From Chloroflexota bacterium (GTDB taxonomy: Bacteria; Chloroflexota; Dehalococcoidia; UBA2247; RBG-13-53-26): 32,709 bases of DNA. The notes beneath the pieces are model-generated. The model made no database searches. It saw only the letters and a program-made list of their open reading frames with translations, and was not told the DNA's origin. The DNA is taken from the NCBI GenBank assembly GCA_016876035.1, contig VGOE01000022.1, forward strand, positions 1 through 32,709, in the 5' to 3' direction. The translations under genes and the position numbers were made by a program. Every line of letters starts with the position of its first letter. Position 1 is the stretch's first letter. Shown here piece by piece: positions 22,743 through 31,733 of the stretch.

Positions 22743-25223
22743 ATGAGGAAATGGGTATTTCTCCTGGTAGCTCTCTTGCTTCTTCTGACGCCGCTCATGG
22801 GCGCTTGCGCCGAGAAGAAGTACGAGCTGACCATCTCGGTCAGCCCCGGAGGGACGACCAGTCCCGCGGCTGGGACCCACAAGTACAAGAAGGACGCCAC
22901 GGTGACTATCGCCGCCACTGCGAATACCGGTTACGTGTTCGACAAGTGGAGCGGCGACGCCTCCGGCACCGCCACCACGGTGACGGTGACCATGACCAAG
23001 GACAAGAGCGTCAGGGCCGAATTCAAGAAAATCCAGTATACCCTGACCATAGCGGTTAGTCCCACCGGCGGCGGCACTGTCACCGCCAACCCGACGGGAC
23101 CCACCTACGATGCCGGAACGGCTGTCACCCTCACCGCTACGCCAGCCAGTGGTTACCAATTCGTTAACTGGACTGGCGACGCCACGGGCACCAGTGCTAC
23201 GGTGAGCGTCACCATGAGCGCCAACAAGACGGTGACGGCCAACTTCGCCACTACCACCTACACCCTGACCATGGCCAAGGTGGGCAGCGGCACCGTTGAC
23301 CCGGCGGTGGGCGCCCATACCAAGAATCCAGGAGAGGTGGTCAACCTCACCGCCACCCCCGATACCGGCTGGCGGTTCGACAAATGGACCGGCGATGTGA
23401 CTACGGTGGCTGATGTCAACGACCCCACCACTACAGTCACCATGAATGGCAACTACACCATCACCGCCAACTTCATCCAGCAGTTCACCCTGACCATAGC
23501 GGTCAATCCGGCGGGCGGCGGCACCACCAACCCGGCAGTGGGGACGTACACCAAGGATGCGGGAACAGTGGTCAGCATCACTGCCACCAAGGCCACCGGC
23601 TACGACTTCGTGAACTGGACGGGTGACGTCACGAGCACAAATGTCACCATTAGCGTGACCATGAACGCCAACAAGTCGGTGACGGCCAACTTCCAGGCGC
23701 TGGTGATGTACGACCTGACCATGGCGGTGGATCCCGCAGGCGGCGGCACCACCACCCCTGCCGGCACCACCAGCCATCTCGGCGGTGCGGTGGTCACCAT
23801 CACCGCTAACCCGGCTTCTGGCTGGTACTTCGTCCAGTGGACCGGTGATGCGGCTGACCCCAATTCCCCCACCACCACGGTGACCATGAACGCCAACAAG
23901 ACCGCCACGGCCCAATTCACCCAGACGAAGTCTACCCTGAACATATACGTTGATGGCCAGGGCAGCACCACCCCGGTCGCGGACACCGACCATGACTTCG
24001 GTAATGGGAGGCTGGTGGCTATCACTGCCACCCCGGCCAGTGGCTGGAAGTTCGTGGAGTGGACAGGTGACATATTCACGGTAGAGGATTCCGAGGCCGC
24101 CAGCACCACCATCCTCATGGACGGCGATTACGCCATTACCGCCGTCTTCGCCGAGCTGGAGACATTCACCCTGACCCTGGACGTTGATCCCGAAGACGCC
24201 GGCACCACCACCCCAGCAGTGGGCCAGGAATACCCCTACCTGGAAGGAACGGTAGTCACTGTCACCGCCACCCCCAAGACCGGCTGGCAGTTCGTGGAGT
24301 GGCTGGGTGACATAGACACCATGGCCAATCCCGACGCCGCCACCACCACCATCACCATGCTGGGCGAATACTTCATCATCGCCAGCTTCGAGGAGTATGT
24401 GGGCCCGACCTATCCGGGCGTGGGCAGCCAGTGGAAGTACAAGGTCACCTACGGAACCGAGACTACCAACTGGACATTGGACGTGACCGCAGCGGAGAAG
24501 GTGGCTGAAGTGACCGGCGAAAGCCTGGGCACGGGCGACGGCAGTAAGAAGGTGTTCGGCCCCGTGGCCAACATACCCATCCTGGCCAAGACGGAGATTG
24601 TGCGTGTGGCGGGCACCATCAGGGGCGCAACGGCCTACACCATGGACTACGGCGCTGGCACGGTAACCTTCGTTACTGCCCCAGCAGCAGGTCAAGCAGT
24701 GACCATAGACTACTGCACGTCAGCCGCCGGTGTGACGGGTGTGGACTGCTTCAAGGCAGTGACCTCCTACAGCGCTCCTCCAGCGCGTGTTGCCTCCGGC
24801 TACAGTGTAACCATCTCCGGCTCTGACACCTGGAAGAGCCAGCAGAACTTTGCCCAGATGAAGGCGGTAGCGGCCATCACCATGTTTGGATCGTCTACCA
24901 GAACCAACATGACCGACACTTATACCGGCACGCCCAACTTCTTCACTGTGAATGCCCAGTGGTCCATGGTTGAACTTGGGGTGCTGGCTCCGCCCGCGGC
25001 GCCGCCATATACTTCCAGCTACGACGTCAAGGTAGTGGGACAGGAAAGCATCACCGTGCCTGCGGGAACCTTCAACTGCCACAAGGTCGAGTACAGTCTA
25101 TTAGGCGTTGTGCAGAAGGTAGAGTGGTGGGCTCCCGAGGTGATGGGCTTTGTGAAGCAGGAAGACTTGAAGACTTACGCACAGGTGCAGACCATGGAGC
25201 TCACTTCCGTCACACTGGTGTAG
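22743..25223 (+). CDS. Lipoprotein with seven B-repeats and a C-terminal beta domain
   Basis: An 826-residue exported protein. The signal sequence MRKWVFLLVALLLLL ends in LMGAC, with C22 as the likely lipidated residue. Residues about 26-555 hold seven divergent InlB-type B-repeats (YTLTI...GWxFxxWTGD...TVTMxxxKxVTANF), repeats 3, 6 and 7 with the 4-6-residue insertion. Then comes a module starting VGSQWKYKVTY, followed by ESLGTGDGSKKVF...GTVTFVTAPAAGQAVTIDY, a phrase I recall from phage and surface proteins. The C-terminus has ITVPAGTFNCHKVEY and WWAPEVMGFVKQE, close to that of the protein at 17484. I start at ATG 22743, since AAAGGAGG and the MRKW match with the 19693 protein support it over GTG 22731. 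Likely an anchored surface protein; ligand unknown. Confidence 0.84.
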   Translation: MRKWVFLLVALLLLLTPLMGACAEKKYELTISVSPGGTTSPAAGTHKYKKDATVTIAATANTGYVFDKWSGDASGTATTVTVTMTKDKSVRAEFKKIQYTLTIAVSPTGGGTVTANPTGPTYDAGTAVTLTATPASGYQFVNWTGDATGTSATVSVTMSANKTVTANFATTTYTLTMAKVGSGTVDPAVGAHTKNPGEVVNLTATPDTGWRFDKWTGDVTTVADVNDPTTTVTMNGNYTITANFIQQFTLTIAVNPAGGGTTNPAVGTYTKDAGTVVSITATKATGYDFVNWTGDVTSTNVTISVTMNANKSVTANFQALVMYDLTMAVDPAGGGTTTPAGTTSHLGGAVVTITANPASGWYFVQWTGDAADPNSPTTTVTMNANKTATAQFTQTKSTLNIYVDGQGSTTPVADTDHDFGNGRLVAITATPASGWKFVEWTGDIFTVEDSEAASTTILMDGDYAITAVFAELETFTLTLDVDPEDAGTTTPAVGQEYPYLEGTVVTVTATPKTGWQFVEWLGDIDTMANPDAATTTITMLGEYFIIASFEEYVGPTYPGVGSQWKYKVTYGTETTNWTLDVTAAEKVAEVTGESLGTGDGSKKVFGPVANIPILAKTEIVRVAGTIRGATAYTMDYGAGTVTFVTAPAAGQAVTIDYCTSAAGVTGVDCFKAVTSYSAPPARVASGYSVTISGSDTWKSQQNFAQMKAVAAITMFGSSTRTNMTDTYTGTPNFFTVNAQWSMVELGVLAPPAAPPYTSSYDVKVVGQESITVPAGTFNCHKVEYSLLGVVQKVEWWAPEVMGFVKQEDLKTYAQVQTMELTSVTLV

Positions 25224-25293
25224 CGGAAGGTAAGGATTCGGAGATTCGGCAAGAGCGGGGCGGAAGGGCAGAAGAGGGGAAAACAGCGAGAGC

Positions 25294-25324
25294 GGGGGCA
25301 GGTGAGCCTGGCTCACCTGCCCCC
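25294..25324. terminator. Near-perfect 31-bp palindrome after the lipoprotein gene
   Basis: Fifteen-base arms (GGGGGCAGGTGAGCC / GGCTCACCTGCCCCC) with a 1-base centre, 70 bp after the stop. It might act as a transcription terminator or mRNA 3' stabiliser, but there is no T-run. Its composition is like the other GC-rich palindromes in this region. Confidence 0.45.
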
Positions 25325-25403
25325 CTAAGGGAATCAATGTATTAGTGCTTGTCCTTCATGGAGGAAGGACTAACATATAGACCAGCGATTGCCTCTGGCG
25401 GGC

Positions 25404-25432
25404 TTGACATTTGATGGCCAATGAGATATTGT
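25404..25432 (+). promoter_or_regulatory. Promoter 1 of three upstream of the 25790 gene
   Basis: TTGACA at 25404-25409 and TATTGT at 25427-25432 with a 17-bp spacer. It is preceded by GGGC. The predicted start near 25439 is about 350 nt before the gene. Confidence 0.6.
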
Positions 25433-25447
25433 GTGGGCAGCCGGGAC

Positions 25448-25476
25448 TTGACATCGGGGCGCAGATTCAGTACTGT
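25448..25476 (+). promoter_or_regulatory. Promoter 2 of three upstream of the 25790 gene
   Basis: TTGACA at 25448-25453 and TACTGT at 25471-25476 with a 17-bp spacer, 44 bp after promoter 1. The same GGG(A/C)CTTGACAT sequence leads the -35. Confidence 0.55.
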
Positions 25477-25598
25477 AATCATCATATCCGGTAGGGGGCC
25501 GATTTCCTAACGAGAACATAGATCTGGTAGGGGAGAGGGATCGTAGCGGACGGCGAAGAATGACAGGAAGGTGTTGATAAAGTATCTTGGATAAGGGC

Positions 25599-25627
25599 TT
25601 GACATTGTCGTCCGAATATAGTATGGT
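25599..25627 (+). promoter_or_regulatory. Promoter 3 of three upstream of the 25790 gene
   Basis: TTGACA at 25599-25604 and TATGGT at 25622-25627 with a 17-bp spacer, again led by GGGCTTGACAT. The predicted start is about 156 nt before the GTG at 25790. Between the promoters, 25224-25789 contains no gene I can support. Confidence 0.6.
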
Positions 25628-25789
25628 AGCGTTCAGCTACAGGTCGGCGTGTAGTGGCCCCCATAAGGGCACGCCAGGCCAACCGAAAAGGGGGTGGGAG
25701 ACATAAAACCACCACACTAATAAGTGAGTCCAACGTCGAGCGCCCCAAACAGCGGCGCGGGCAGTATCAAATCTTGAAGGAGGTGAAAA

Positions 25790-27241
25790 GTGAATAAACG
25801 TATGCGACTGGTACTGGTAGTTGTCTTGAGCCTGATTGTGTTAGCAGCGGGCGTCGTGGTGGGGTGCGGCGACGACAAAGAGAAGGACCTGGTCAAGTGC
25901 ACCTTCAAACTGTCTCAGTATTTGAGGGGCGCTACAGGCGACTTCGATCATGCCACCGTAAACCAGGCGGCCGAGGGCGCGGGCGATGGTGGCGTCAACA
26001 CCATGTTCATGGCGATGACGCTTACTAATCTGCCCAAGGGCACGAGATACGACAACCTGACGGCTGCGCAGAAGGATGCTGTGCAGGCAGCAGCAGCGGC
26101 CTTCTTCGACTCGGTGCAGGCGGCCATAGATGCAGATGACGGTCCGACCACCACCAATCCGGCCTATGTGACGCTGGCTGGGCTTCAGGGTATGACCTGG
26201 TTCGGACTGTGGGCCGATCCCTTTTCACCGTTTCACAACCGCCCTGTGCAGGCTTTCTTCAAGGTCTTGCCTGACCCGGCGGGCAGAGGAAGCAAGGTAG
26301 AATACCTGGATAAGAAGGCCAAGGCAGCCTACGGAGGCAAGGAATACGCCCAGATCACAGCGGAGCAGAGAGCTACTCTTGATGCCGAGCTGACAGCCTT
26401 CCTGGCCGAGATGGAGAAGGATGTAGCCGCAGCCAATGCTGCAGCAGTGGCCGCAGGCACGGCAGAGATCAGTAAGCCAGAGCATGCCGCTGCCTTCGCG
26501 GCGGCGATGGCCGCGTACTTTGCAGTCCTGGGAGGCGGTGGGACGTCAGCAGAAGCAGAGGCAGCTTTCACAGCAGAGCTAGTGGCTAACTGGCCGGCCG
26601 ATTACGCCGCCATGGCCGGAGCGGGCCAAGCGGCAATGATGGCAGAAGTTATGGCCAGTGAGGCCTTTGCAGTCCTCAAGGGGCCGGCCGTAGCGCCCAA
26701 CGGGACTTATGCCGCCGAGGCCTGGAAGACCGACGTGAGCGCCCCCAATAACGTGCACCCGGTGCAGGCCTTCAAGAGATGGATGGTCAAGCCAGCGCTG
26801 ATAGGGTTGATGGGCATGGGCCTCCTGATCCAGGTGAGCACGGCTGAGTTCAGCTTCACCATCACCAACCCCAATGACTACCTGGTCGGCATTGAGAGCA
26901 TTGACCTGAACGTCTCCTGCAACGCCAACGGCTTTGGCTACTACCCCGCTCGCGATGTGGACGCCGCCAAGATGGCACTGCACGACACGGTCTGGGTGCC
27001 CGCTAAGAGCAGCGTCGAGCTGCACCTGACAGTGCCGATAAAGACCCTGGACATGCTCACTTGGCTGATCGTGGGGGCGGGCTTCGACTCCACCACCGCC
27101 GGCACCTATGCCTCCGATGTGTGGAGCAGAATGAAGGCCGGGACAGCCGTATGGGACGTGACCCTTGTCACTTCGCAGTCCAGTCCGGAAGGGCAGAATA
27201 TCCCGGACGCCACCTACACGCTGAAGTGGACTCCGAGCTGA
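25790..27241 (+). CDS. Lipoprotein with an Ala-rich helical region and a LEA-like C-terminal domain
   Basis: A 483-residue exported protein. The signal peptide has a lipobox VVVGC (C26) followed by GDDKEKD, typical of a lipoprotein linker. Residues about 30-170 include FHNRPVQAFFKV; 180-310 form an Ala/Glu-rich helical stretch (AAANAAAVAAGTAEI, AAMAAYFAVL) likely coiled or helical-bundle. The C-terminal 140 residues (FSFTITNPNDYLVGIESIDLNV..., then VWVPAKSSVELHLTVPI) recall the LEA14/WHy beta-sandwich. HNRPVQAF (about 146-153) and VHPVQAF (about 323-329) suggest an internal repeat of the PVQAFxK motif. The GTG start has AAGGAGG 6 bp upstream. Three promoters precede it, so strong or multiply controlled expression is likely. 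Function unknown. Confidence 0.78.
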   Translation: MNKRMRLVLVVVLSLIVLAAGVVVGCGDDKEKDLVKCTFKLSQYLRGATGDFDHATVNQAAEGAGDGGVNTMFMAMTLTNLPKGTRYDNLTAAQKDAVQAAAAAFFDSVQAAIDADDGPTTTNPAYVTLAGLQGMTWFGLWADPFSPFHNRPVQAFFKVLPDPAGRGSKVEYLDKKAKAAYGGKEYAQITAEQRATLDAELTAFLAEMEKDVAAANAAAVAAGTAEISKPEHAAAFAAAMAAYFAVLGGGGTSAEAEAAFTAELVANWPADYAAMAGAGQAAMMAEVMASEAFAVLKGPAVAPNGTYAAEAWKTDVSAPNNVHPVQAFKRWMVKPALIGLMGMGLLIQVSTAEFSFTITNPNDYLVGIESIDLNVSCNANGFGYYPARDVDAAKMALHDTVWVPAKSSVELHLTVPIKTLDMLTWLIVGAGFDSTTAGTYASDVWSRMKAGTAVWDVTLVTSQSSPEGQNIPDATYTLKWTPS

Positions 27242-27292
27242 CGCAGGCTCTAGCGGCAATCTAAGCGCATAACAGCGAATAACGAGGAATAA

Positions 27293-27333
27293 TGAAGGAG
27301 AACCCCGGAGGGGTTCTCCTTCATTTGCTTTTC
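27293..27333 (+). terminator. Rho-independent terminator after the 25790 lipoprotein gene
   Basis: Perfect 14-bp arms (TGAAGGAGAACCCC at 27293-27306 and its complement at 27310-27323), a 3-base loop, then TTTGCTTTTC. It is a textbook terminator 52 bp after the stop codon. Confidence 0.8.
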
Positions 27334-27368
27334 ATTAGAAGCTTACGTACAAGCAGGTAGGGTGCCTT

Positions 27369-27402
27369 GGGGTAGGTGGCCTGACGTCAGGCCACCTACC
27401 CC
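27369..27402. terminator. Perfect 34-bp palindrome between convergent genes
   Basis: Two 17-bp arms with no loop, centred on GAC|GTC: GGGGTAGGTGGCCTGAC followed by its exact complement. It lies 14 bp beyond the stop of dnaE (minus strand) and after the terminator of the plus-strand gene, so it may terminate or insulate dnaE. There is no T-run on the minus strand. Confidence 0.55.
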
Positions 27403-27415
27403 AGATAGCTAGTAA

Positions 27416-30400
27416 TCACTCAACTACCGCCAGCCCCCCCTCGCCCAGCAGCCCCAGTAGCTCCCGCTGAAGCCCCGGGCAACATCCGGTAGTGACATTG
27501 GGCATCTCCAGACTGACCAACCCCTCAGCCGTGGCAATGGTCAGCACCACCTCATCCCGACCGGGATAGCGCTTGAAGACGTCCATCAGGCAGCGAAAAC
27601 GCTCCAGGTCTTCCGATTCGTTTTCCGTCTGGGCTATTCTGACCCGCAGCTTGCTCTTCTGCGGCGGGGCAAAATCCATCACCGATCTTTCCTTCTCAAG
27701 CCTTTCGCGCCCCTCTTCTTGCTCCGGCTCCGCCTCTTCAGGGCGGTACTGCCGTACCTGGTCGCACACCACCTGTACCTCCTCCTGCCTCACCCTGACC
27801 TTCCCCTGGACGAGAAGCATATTGCCCTCTACCCAAAGCTCCTTCGTCTGCTCATAGACCACAGCCCAGCAAGTAACCTGAATACTGCCCACCAGGTCTT
27901 CCAGAACGGCCGTAACAAAGGATCGCCCGTTCTTGGTAGCAGCGTGTCTCACCGAAGTGACCACTCCGGCCACAGTGACCGACTGGCCCGCCATTTCAGG
28001 CTCGATTTCTCCGCAAAAAGCGCTGGTAGTGGAGGCCAGGCGATGCGCCACCTGAGCAAAGGGGTGGTCAGAAAGGTAGACCCCCAAGAGGTCCTTTTCC
28101 CAGGTTAATCTCTCCTTCTGAGGAAGATCAAACTTCTCTAGCTCTATCTCTGGCAGCGGCGCATTCACGCTTCCGCCAAACAGATCAAACATGGTAGACT
28201 GACCAGTTTCCTTAAGCTTCTGCTCCCGCTGCGACAGCCACAGGATGCGGTCAACGCGGTTGAGCAGCGCACCGCGATCGCCCAGGGAGTCCATGGCTCC
28301 GGCCTTGATCAAGCTCTCCAGCACCCTCTTGTTCATACCCCGCAGGTTCACCCGGCGGCAAAAGTCCTCCACAGACTTGAAGGGGCCGCCTGCCTGACGA
28401 CCCGCCAGGATAGGACTGATAGCATGGTGGCCCACGTTCTTGATGTCGGCCAGGCCAAAGCGGATGGCGCGCCCGTGTTGCCCGTTTCTTTCAATGCTGA
28501 AGGTGGCTTCGCTCCTATTAACGTCAGGTGAAAGGACTTTAACCCCCAGCCGCTGACACTCCGCCACTGCCATGGCTATCTTATCCTGCTGGCCGCTGTT
28601 GACCGCCAGGAAAGCAGCCATATACTCCACAGGGTAGTTTGCCTTGAGGTAGGCGGTCTGGTAGGCAATCATGGCATAGCTGACGCTGTGCGCTTTGTTG
28701 AAAGCATAGCCAGCGAAAGGCTCGATGAGATCGAAGACCTTCTCCGCAATCTCGTGTGAGAAGCCTTTCTGTTTGGCACCGTGGATGAAGCGGGTCCGCT
28801 CCCGGCGCATTATCTCGGGAACCTTCTTCCCCATGGCTTTACGCACTATGTCGGCTTCCCCCAGGGAGTAACCGGCGAAGGCCTGCACGATAAACAGCAC
28901 CTGATCCTGATAGACGATGACGCCATGAGTCTCCGCCAGGATATCAGCTAAGGCAGGGTGAGGATAGTGGATGGGCTGCAACCCTTCCTTGGCCCCGATG
29001 AAGGTAGGGATATGTTCCTTGGGCCCGGGGCGATAAAGTGCCACCATAGCGGCTAGATCACTGAAGCTGGCTGGCTTCAACTCCTTCAGATAGCGCCTCA
29101 TGCCCCCACCTTCGAGCTGGAAGACGCCGGCGGTCTCACCAGCCGAAAGCATCTTAAAGGTCCTGGCATCATTAAGAGGGATATTGGATAGATCGAACTC
29201 TGTCCCTCGATTTTGAGCGATTATTTCCTGGGCTCTGGCCAGGATAGTTAGATTAGCCAGACCCAGAAGGTCGAGCTTGAGCAGTCCCACCCGAGCAATG
29301 TCATCCATGCTGAACTGTGTCATTACCCCCTTGGAGTCAGCCCTACTAGCCTGCTGCAAGGGGACATAGTTCACCAGAGGCTCTTTGGAGATGACCACGC
29401 CAGCCGCATGAGTGCTGGCATGACGAGAAACCCCTTCGAGTTTCATCGCCGCCTCAACCAGATTGCGTATTATAGAATCCTCCTGGCACAGGCGGCTCAG
29501 ATCCGGAGTCTCGTCCAGCGCCTTCTGTAGGGTTATGCCTGGCCCGAAGGGTACCAGCCGGGCCACCTGGTCAACCTGGCTATAGGGCAAGCCCAGAGCC
29601 CTCCCCACGTCCCGCAGGGCTGCCCTGGCCCCCAGAGTACCAAAGGTGATGATCTGTGCCACATGGTCGTGGCCATACTTCTGAGCCACGTAGGAGATAA
29701 CCTCCTCACGACGATCATCCTGAAAGTCGAGGTCGATATCCGGCATCTCCTTGCGCTCAATGTTAAGGAAGCGCTCGAAAACCAGCCTGTGGGCCAGCGG
29801 GTCAACATCGGTCACGCCCAGGCAATAGAGAATAACGCTGGCAGCAGCGCTGCCTCGCACCCCACACAGGATGTTCTGCCGCCGGGCAAAGGAAACGATG
29901 TCCCATACCACCAGAAAGTAATGGGCGAAGCGCGTCTGCCGCACCACCCGCAACTCATAGTCCAGGCGATCCTTCACCGCAGGCGTGGGCTGGGGGTAGC
30001 GCTGCGTCAAGCCCTGCCAGCAAAGCTCAGCCAGGTATTCGTCAGCCGTCTCGCCTTCGGGCAGGTCAACCTCGGGCAGGTGAAGATGGCCAAACTCTAG
30101 CTCAAGATCGCATGACTGGGCAATGCGCTCAGCGTTTCTCAGGGCCTCAGGAAGATCGGAGAACAGCTTCTCCATTTCCTGAGGGCTCTTGAGATAGAAG
30201 AAATCGCCCGACATCTTCAGCCGCCGCTCATCCTGAACAAAGGTATTAGTCTGTATGCAAAGGAGGAGATCGTGCCACGGCGCATCCTGCTGCTCCACAT
30301 AGTGAACGTCGTTGGTAGCTACCACGGGTATGTCCAGGTCGGCGGAAAGAGAAAGAAGCCCCGTATTGATTTGCTCCAGCTCAGGGGTAGGATGTCTCTG

Positions 30401-30910
30401 AATCTCCAGGTAGAAATCGTGGAAAAGCTCCTTGTACCATAGCGCACTTTTTCTGGCTTCTTGAACATTGCCCTCCAGGATCAGGCGGGGTATCTCACCG
30501 TGAGCACAGGCGGAAAGGGCAATCAGACCGTCATGGTATTGAGCCAGCAATTCCCTGTCTACCCGTGGTTTATAGTAGAAGCCTTCCAGGTGAGCCTTGG
30601 TGACTAGCTGTAGCAGGTTGCGGTAACCTTCCGTGTTCTTGGCCAGAAGGACGAGATGGTAAGAGTTTTTGTCCCCAGAGGTACGGCTGTATCGGCTGGA
30701 CGGAGCAACGTAGAACTCGCAACCGATGATCGGCTTTATACCTGCTTCTCTTGCCGCCACATAGAACTGGACAACGCCGTACATTGCGCCGTGGTCGGTA
30801 ATTGCCAGGCTGTCAAAGCCGAGCTTCTTGGCCATGGAGACCAACTGAAGAATACGGCAGAAGCCATCAAGGAGGCTGTATTCGGTGTGGACATGAAGAT
30901 GGGTGAACAT
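27416..30910 (-). CDS. dnaE: DNA polymerase III alpha subunit
   Basis: The catalytic subunit of the replicative polymerase. 1164 residues from the ATG at 30910; a GTG two codons earlier at 30916 is possible, but an AGG Shine-Dalgarno fits the ATG better. Domains in order: PHP domain (THLHVHTEYS at 3-12; DHGAMYG about 39-45; GCEFYV about 63-68; TNDVHY about 199-204), palm with GVRGSAAAS (about 350-358) and the catalytic PDIDLDF (about 390-396), fingers (VFDLIEPFAGYAFNKAHSVSYA near 720), helix-hairpin-helix part, and a C-terminal OB fold (VTVAGVVTSVRHAATKNGRSF). The final 80 residues are rich in E, Q and R. The PHP His/Asp residues are kept, so a metal-bound proofreading activity is possible. 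It is the standard DnaE1 type, alone on the minus strand with its own promoter. Confidence 0.97.
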   Translation of the reverse strand: MFTHLHVHTEYSLLDGFCRILQLVSMAKKLGFDSLAITDHGAMYGVVQFYVAAREAGIKPIIGCEFYVAPSSRYSRTSGDKNSYHLVLLAKNTEGYRNLLQLVTKAHLEGFYYKPRVDRELLAQYHDGLIALSACAHGEIPRLILEGNVQEARKSALWYKELFHDFYLEIQRHPTPELEQINTGLLSLSADLDIPVVATNDVHYVEQQDAPWHDLLLCIQTNTFVQDERRLKMSGDFFYLKSPQEMEKLFSDLPEALRNAERIAQSCDLELEFGHLHLPEVDLPEGETADEYLAELCWQGLTQRYPQPTPAVKDRLDYELRVVRQTRFAHYFLVVWDIVSFARRQNILCGVRGSAAASVILYCLGVTDVDPLAHRLVFERFLNIERKEMPDIDLDFQDDRREEVISYVAQKYGHDHVAQIITFGTLGARAALRDVGRALGLPYSQVDQVARLVPFGPGITLQKALDETPDLSRLCQEDSIIRNLVEAAMKLEGVSRHASTHAAGVVISKEPLVNYVPLQQASRADSKGVMTQFSMDDIARVGLLKLDLLGLANLTILARAQEIIAQNRGTEFDLSNIPLNDARTFKMLSAGETAGVFQLEGGGMRRYLKELKPASFSDLAAMVALYRPGPKEHIPTFIGAKEGLQPIHYPHPALADILAETHGVIVYQDQVLFIVQAFAGYSLGEADIVRKAMGKKVPEIMRRERTRFIHGAKQKGFSHEIAEKVFDLIEPFAGYAFNKAHSVSYAMIAYQTAYLKANYPVEYMAAFLAVNSGQQDKIAMAVAECQRLGVKVLSPDVNRSEATFSIERNGQHGRAIRFGLADIKNVGHHAISPILAGRQAGGPFKSVEDFCRRVNLRGMNKRVLESLIKAGAMDSLGDRGALLNRVDRILWLSQREQKLKETGQSTMFDLFGGSVNAPLPEIELEKFDLPQKERLTWEKDLLGVYLSDHPFAQVAHRLASTTSAFCGEIEPEMAGQSVTVAGVVTSVRHAATKNGRSFVTAVLEDLVGSIQVTCWAVVYEQTKELWVEGNMLLVQGKVRVRQEEVQVVCDQVRQYRPEEAEPEQEEGRERLEKERSVMDFAPPQKSKLRVRIAQTENESEDLERFRCLMDVFKRYPGRDEVVLTIATAEGLVSLEMPNVTTGCCPGLQRELLGLLGEGGLAVVE

Positions 30911-30939
30911 GGGCACCTGTGCTGACGAAATCTGCGACC

Positions 30940-30968
30940 ATTATACCAATTGAGCCAGCATGAAACAA
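30940..30968 (-). promoter_or_regulatory. Promoter of dnaE
   Basis: Read on the minus strand, TTGTTT (30963-30968) and a perfect TATAAT (30940-30945) are separated by 17 bp. The predicted start near 30933 gives a leader of about 23 nt. Confidence 0.7.
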
Positions 30969-31338
30969 AGGATGCCTGTGAGGTGTCCAGGAGAAGGTTG
31001 AAACCGCAGCTAATACACAACATTATAAGGCGGGACCAGGCAGTTGGTTCAACGCAGGATTGTCAGCTCTGCCAAGGCCTCATGCCTAACCGGCCTGGGG
31101 CGAAAGCCCTGAATCTCTGCCTAAGAGCCCTGGTTGGAGTACCGGCGTTATGCTCGCAGGGCCCTTTTCCGTGCCTGTACCGACAAAACTGGTACTGTTG
31201 CCCAAGTCTTAGAGAACATGCCAGTCAGATTTCGATGATGCGGCAAGAGTGCATTCGATTCGACTCGATTAGCTTTGCAAGTACGGTTCGGCAACATCCC
31301 CAACGCTGACAGTTGCGACGAAACAGAAACTCCCAGCG
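30969..31338. other. Intergenic region between the dnaE and tRNA-Ala promoters
   Basis: About 370 bp in which I see no gene. A plus-strand frame (30950-31309) lacks a plausible ribosome-binding site and overlaps the dnaE promoter. No repeat of the A-D families is found here. Confidence 0.5.
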
Positions 31339-31367
31339 TTGACCACCTCTGTTGATAATGCTAAAAT
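31339..31367 (+). promoter_or_regulatory. Promoter of tRNA-Ala
   Basis: TTGACC at 31339-31344 and TAAAAT at 31362-31367 with a 17-bp spacer. Predicted start near 31374, about 68 nt before the tRNA. Confidence 0.6.
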
Positions 31368-31441
31368 CCACAAAGCGGGACTGCCCAGAAGGAGCAGTGC
31401 CAGTTCCCATCCTCGTGAGTCATTGATTTCGGGTTACTAAT

Positions 31442-31514
31442 GGGGCTGTAGCTCAATTGGGAGAGCGCCTCCCTTGCACGGAGGAGGTCAGGGGTTCGAA
31501 TCCCCTCAGCTCCA
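31442..31514 (+). tRNA. tRNA-Ala (TGC)
   Basis: A 73-nt tRNA. The acceptor stem GGGGCTG pairs with CAGCTCC (one G-T pair), anticodon stem CCTCC/GGAGG with loop CTTGCAC (anticodon TGC), T-arm GGGG-TTCGAAT-CCCC. The G3-T70 pair is the classic alanine identity element. Discriminator A; CCA is not encoded. It stands alone, not in a 16S-23S spacer where this tRNA is often found. The next 219 bp (31515-31733) hold nothing I can identify. Confidence 0.95.
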
Positions 31515-31733
31515 TAAACTTGGTCCAGTGCGAAGGCGGACCGACCTGATCAAACATTCCAACAGCTTGTGTTGAGGTAAGCCATCCCACTAATGCGAAC
31601 TAGCGATCCAGCATAGCTGCATAATGTCGACATTTGTTCAAGCTCGTTGCACTCAACAGAAGAATGAGATGTGTCGTCCAGATTCGCCGTTCCCTGGTGA
31701 TCTCAGTGATCCCTCTTCTCGATCCCAGGACTT

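Noticed and set aside
22719-24695. A 658-codon open frame on the minus strand opposite the seven-B-repeat gene
   Set aside because: It is the antisense shadow of a strongly periodic, GC-rich gene. It is low-complexity (Gly/His/Arg rich), has no ribosome-binding site and the plus-strand frame has signal peptide, domains and promoter.
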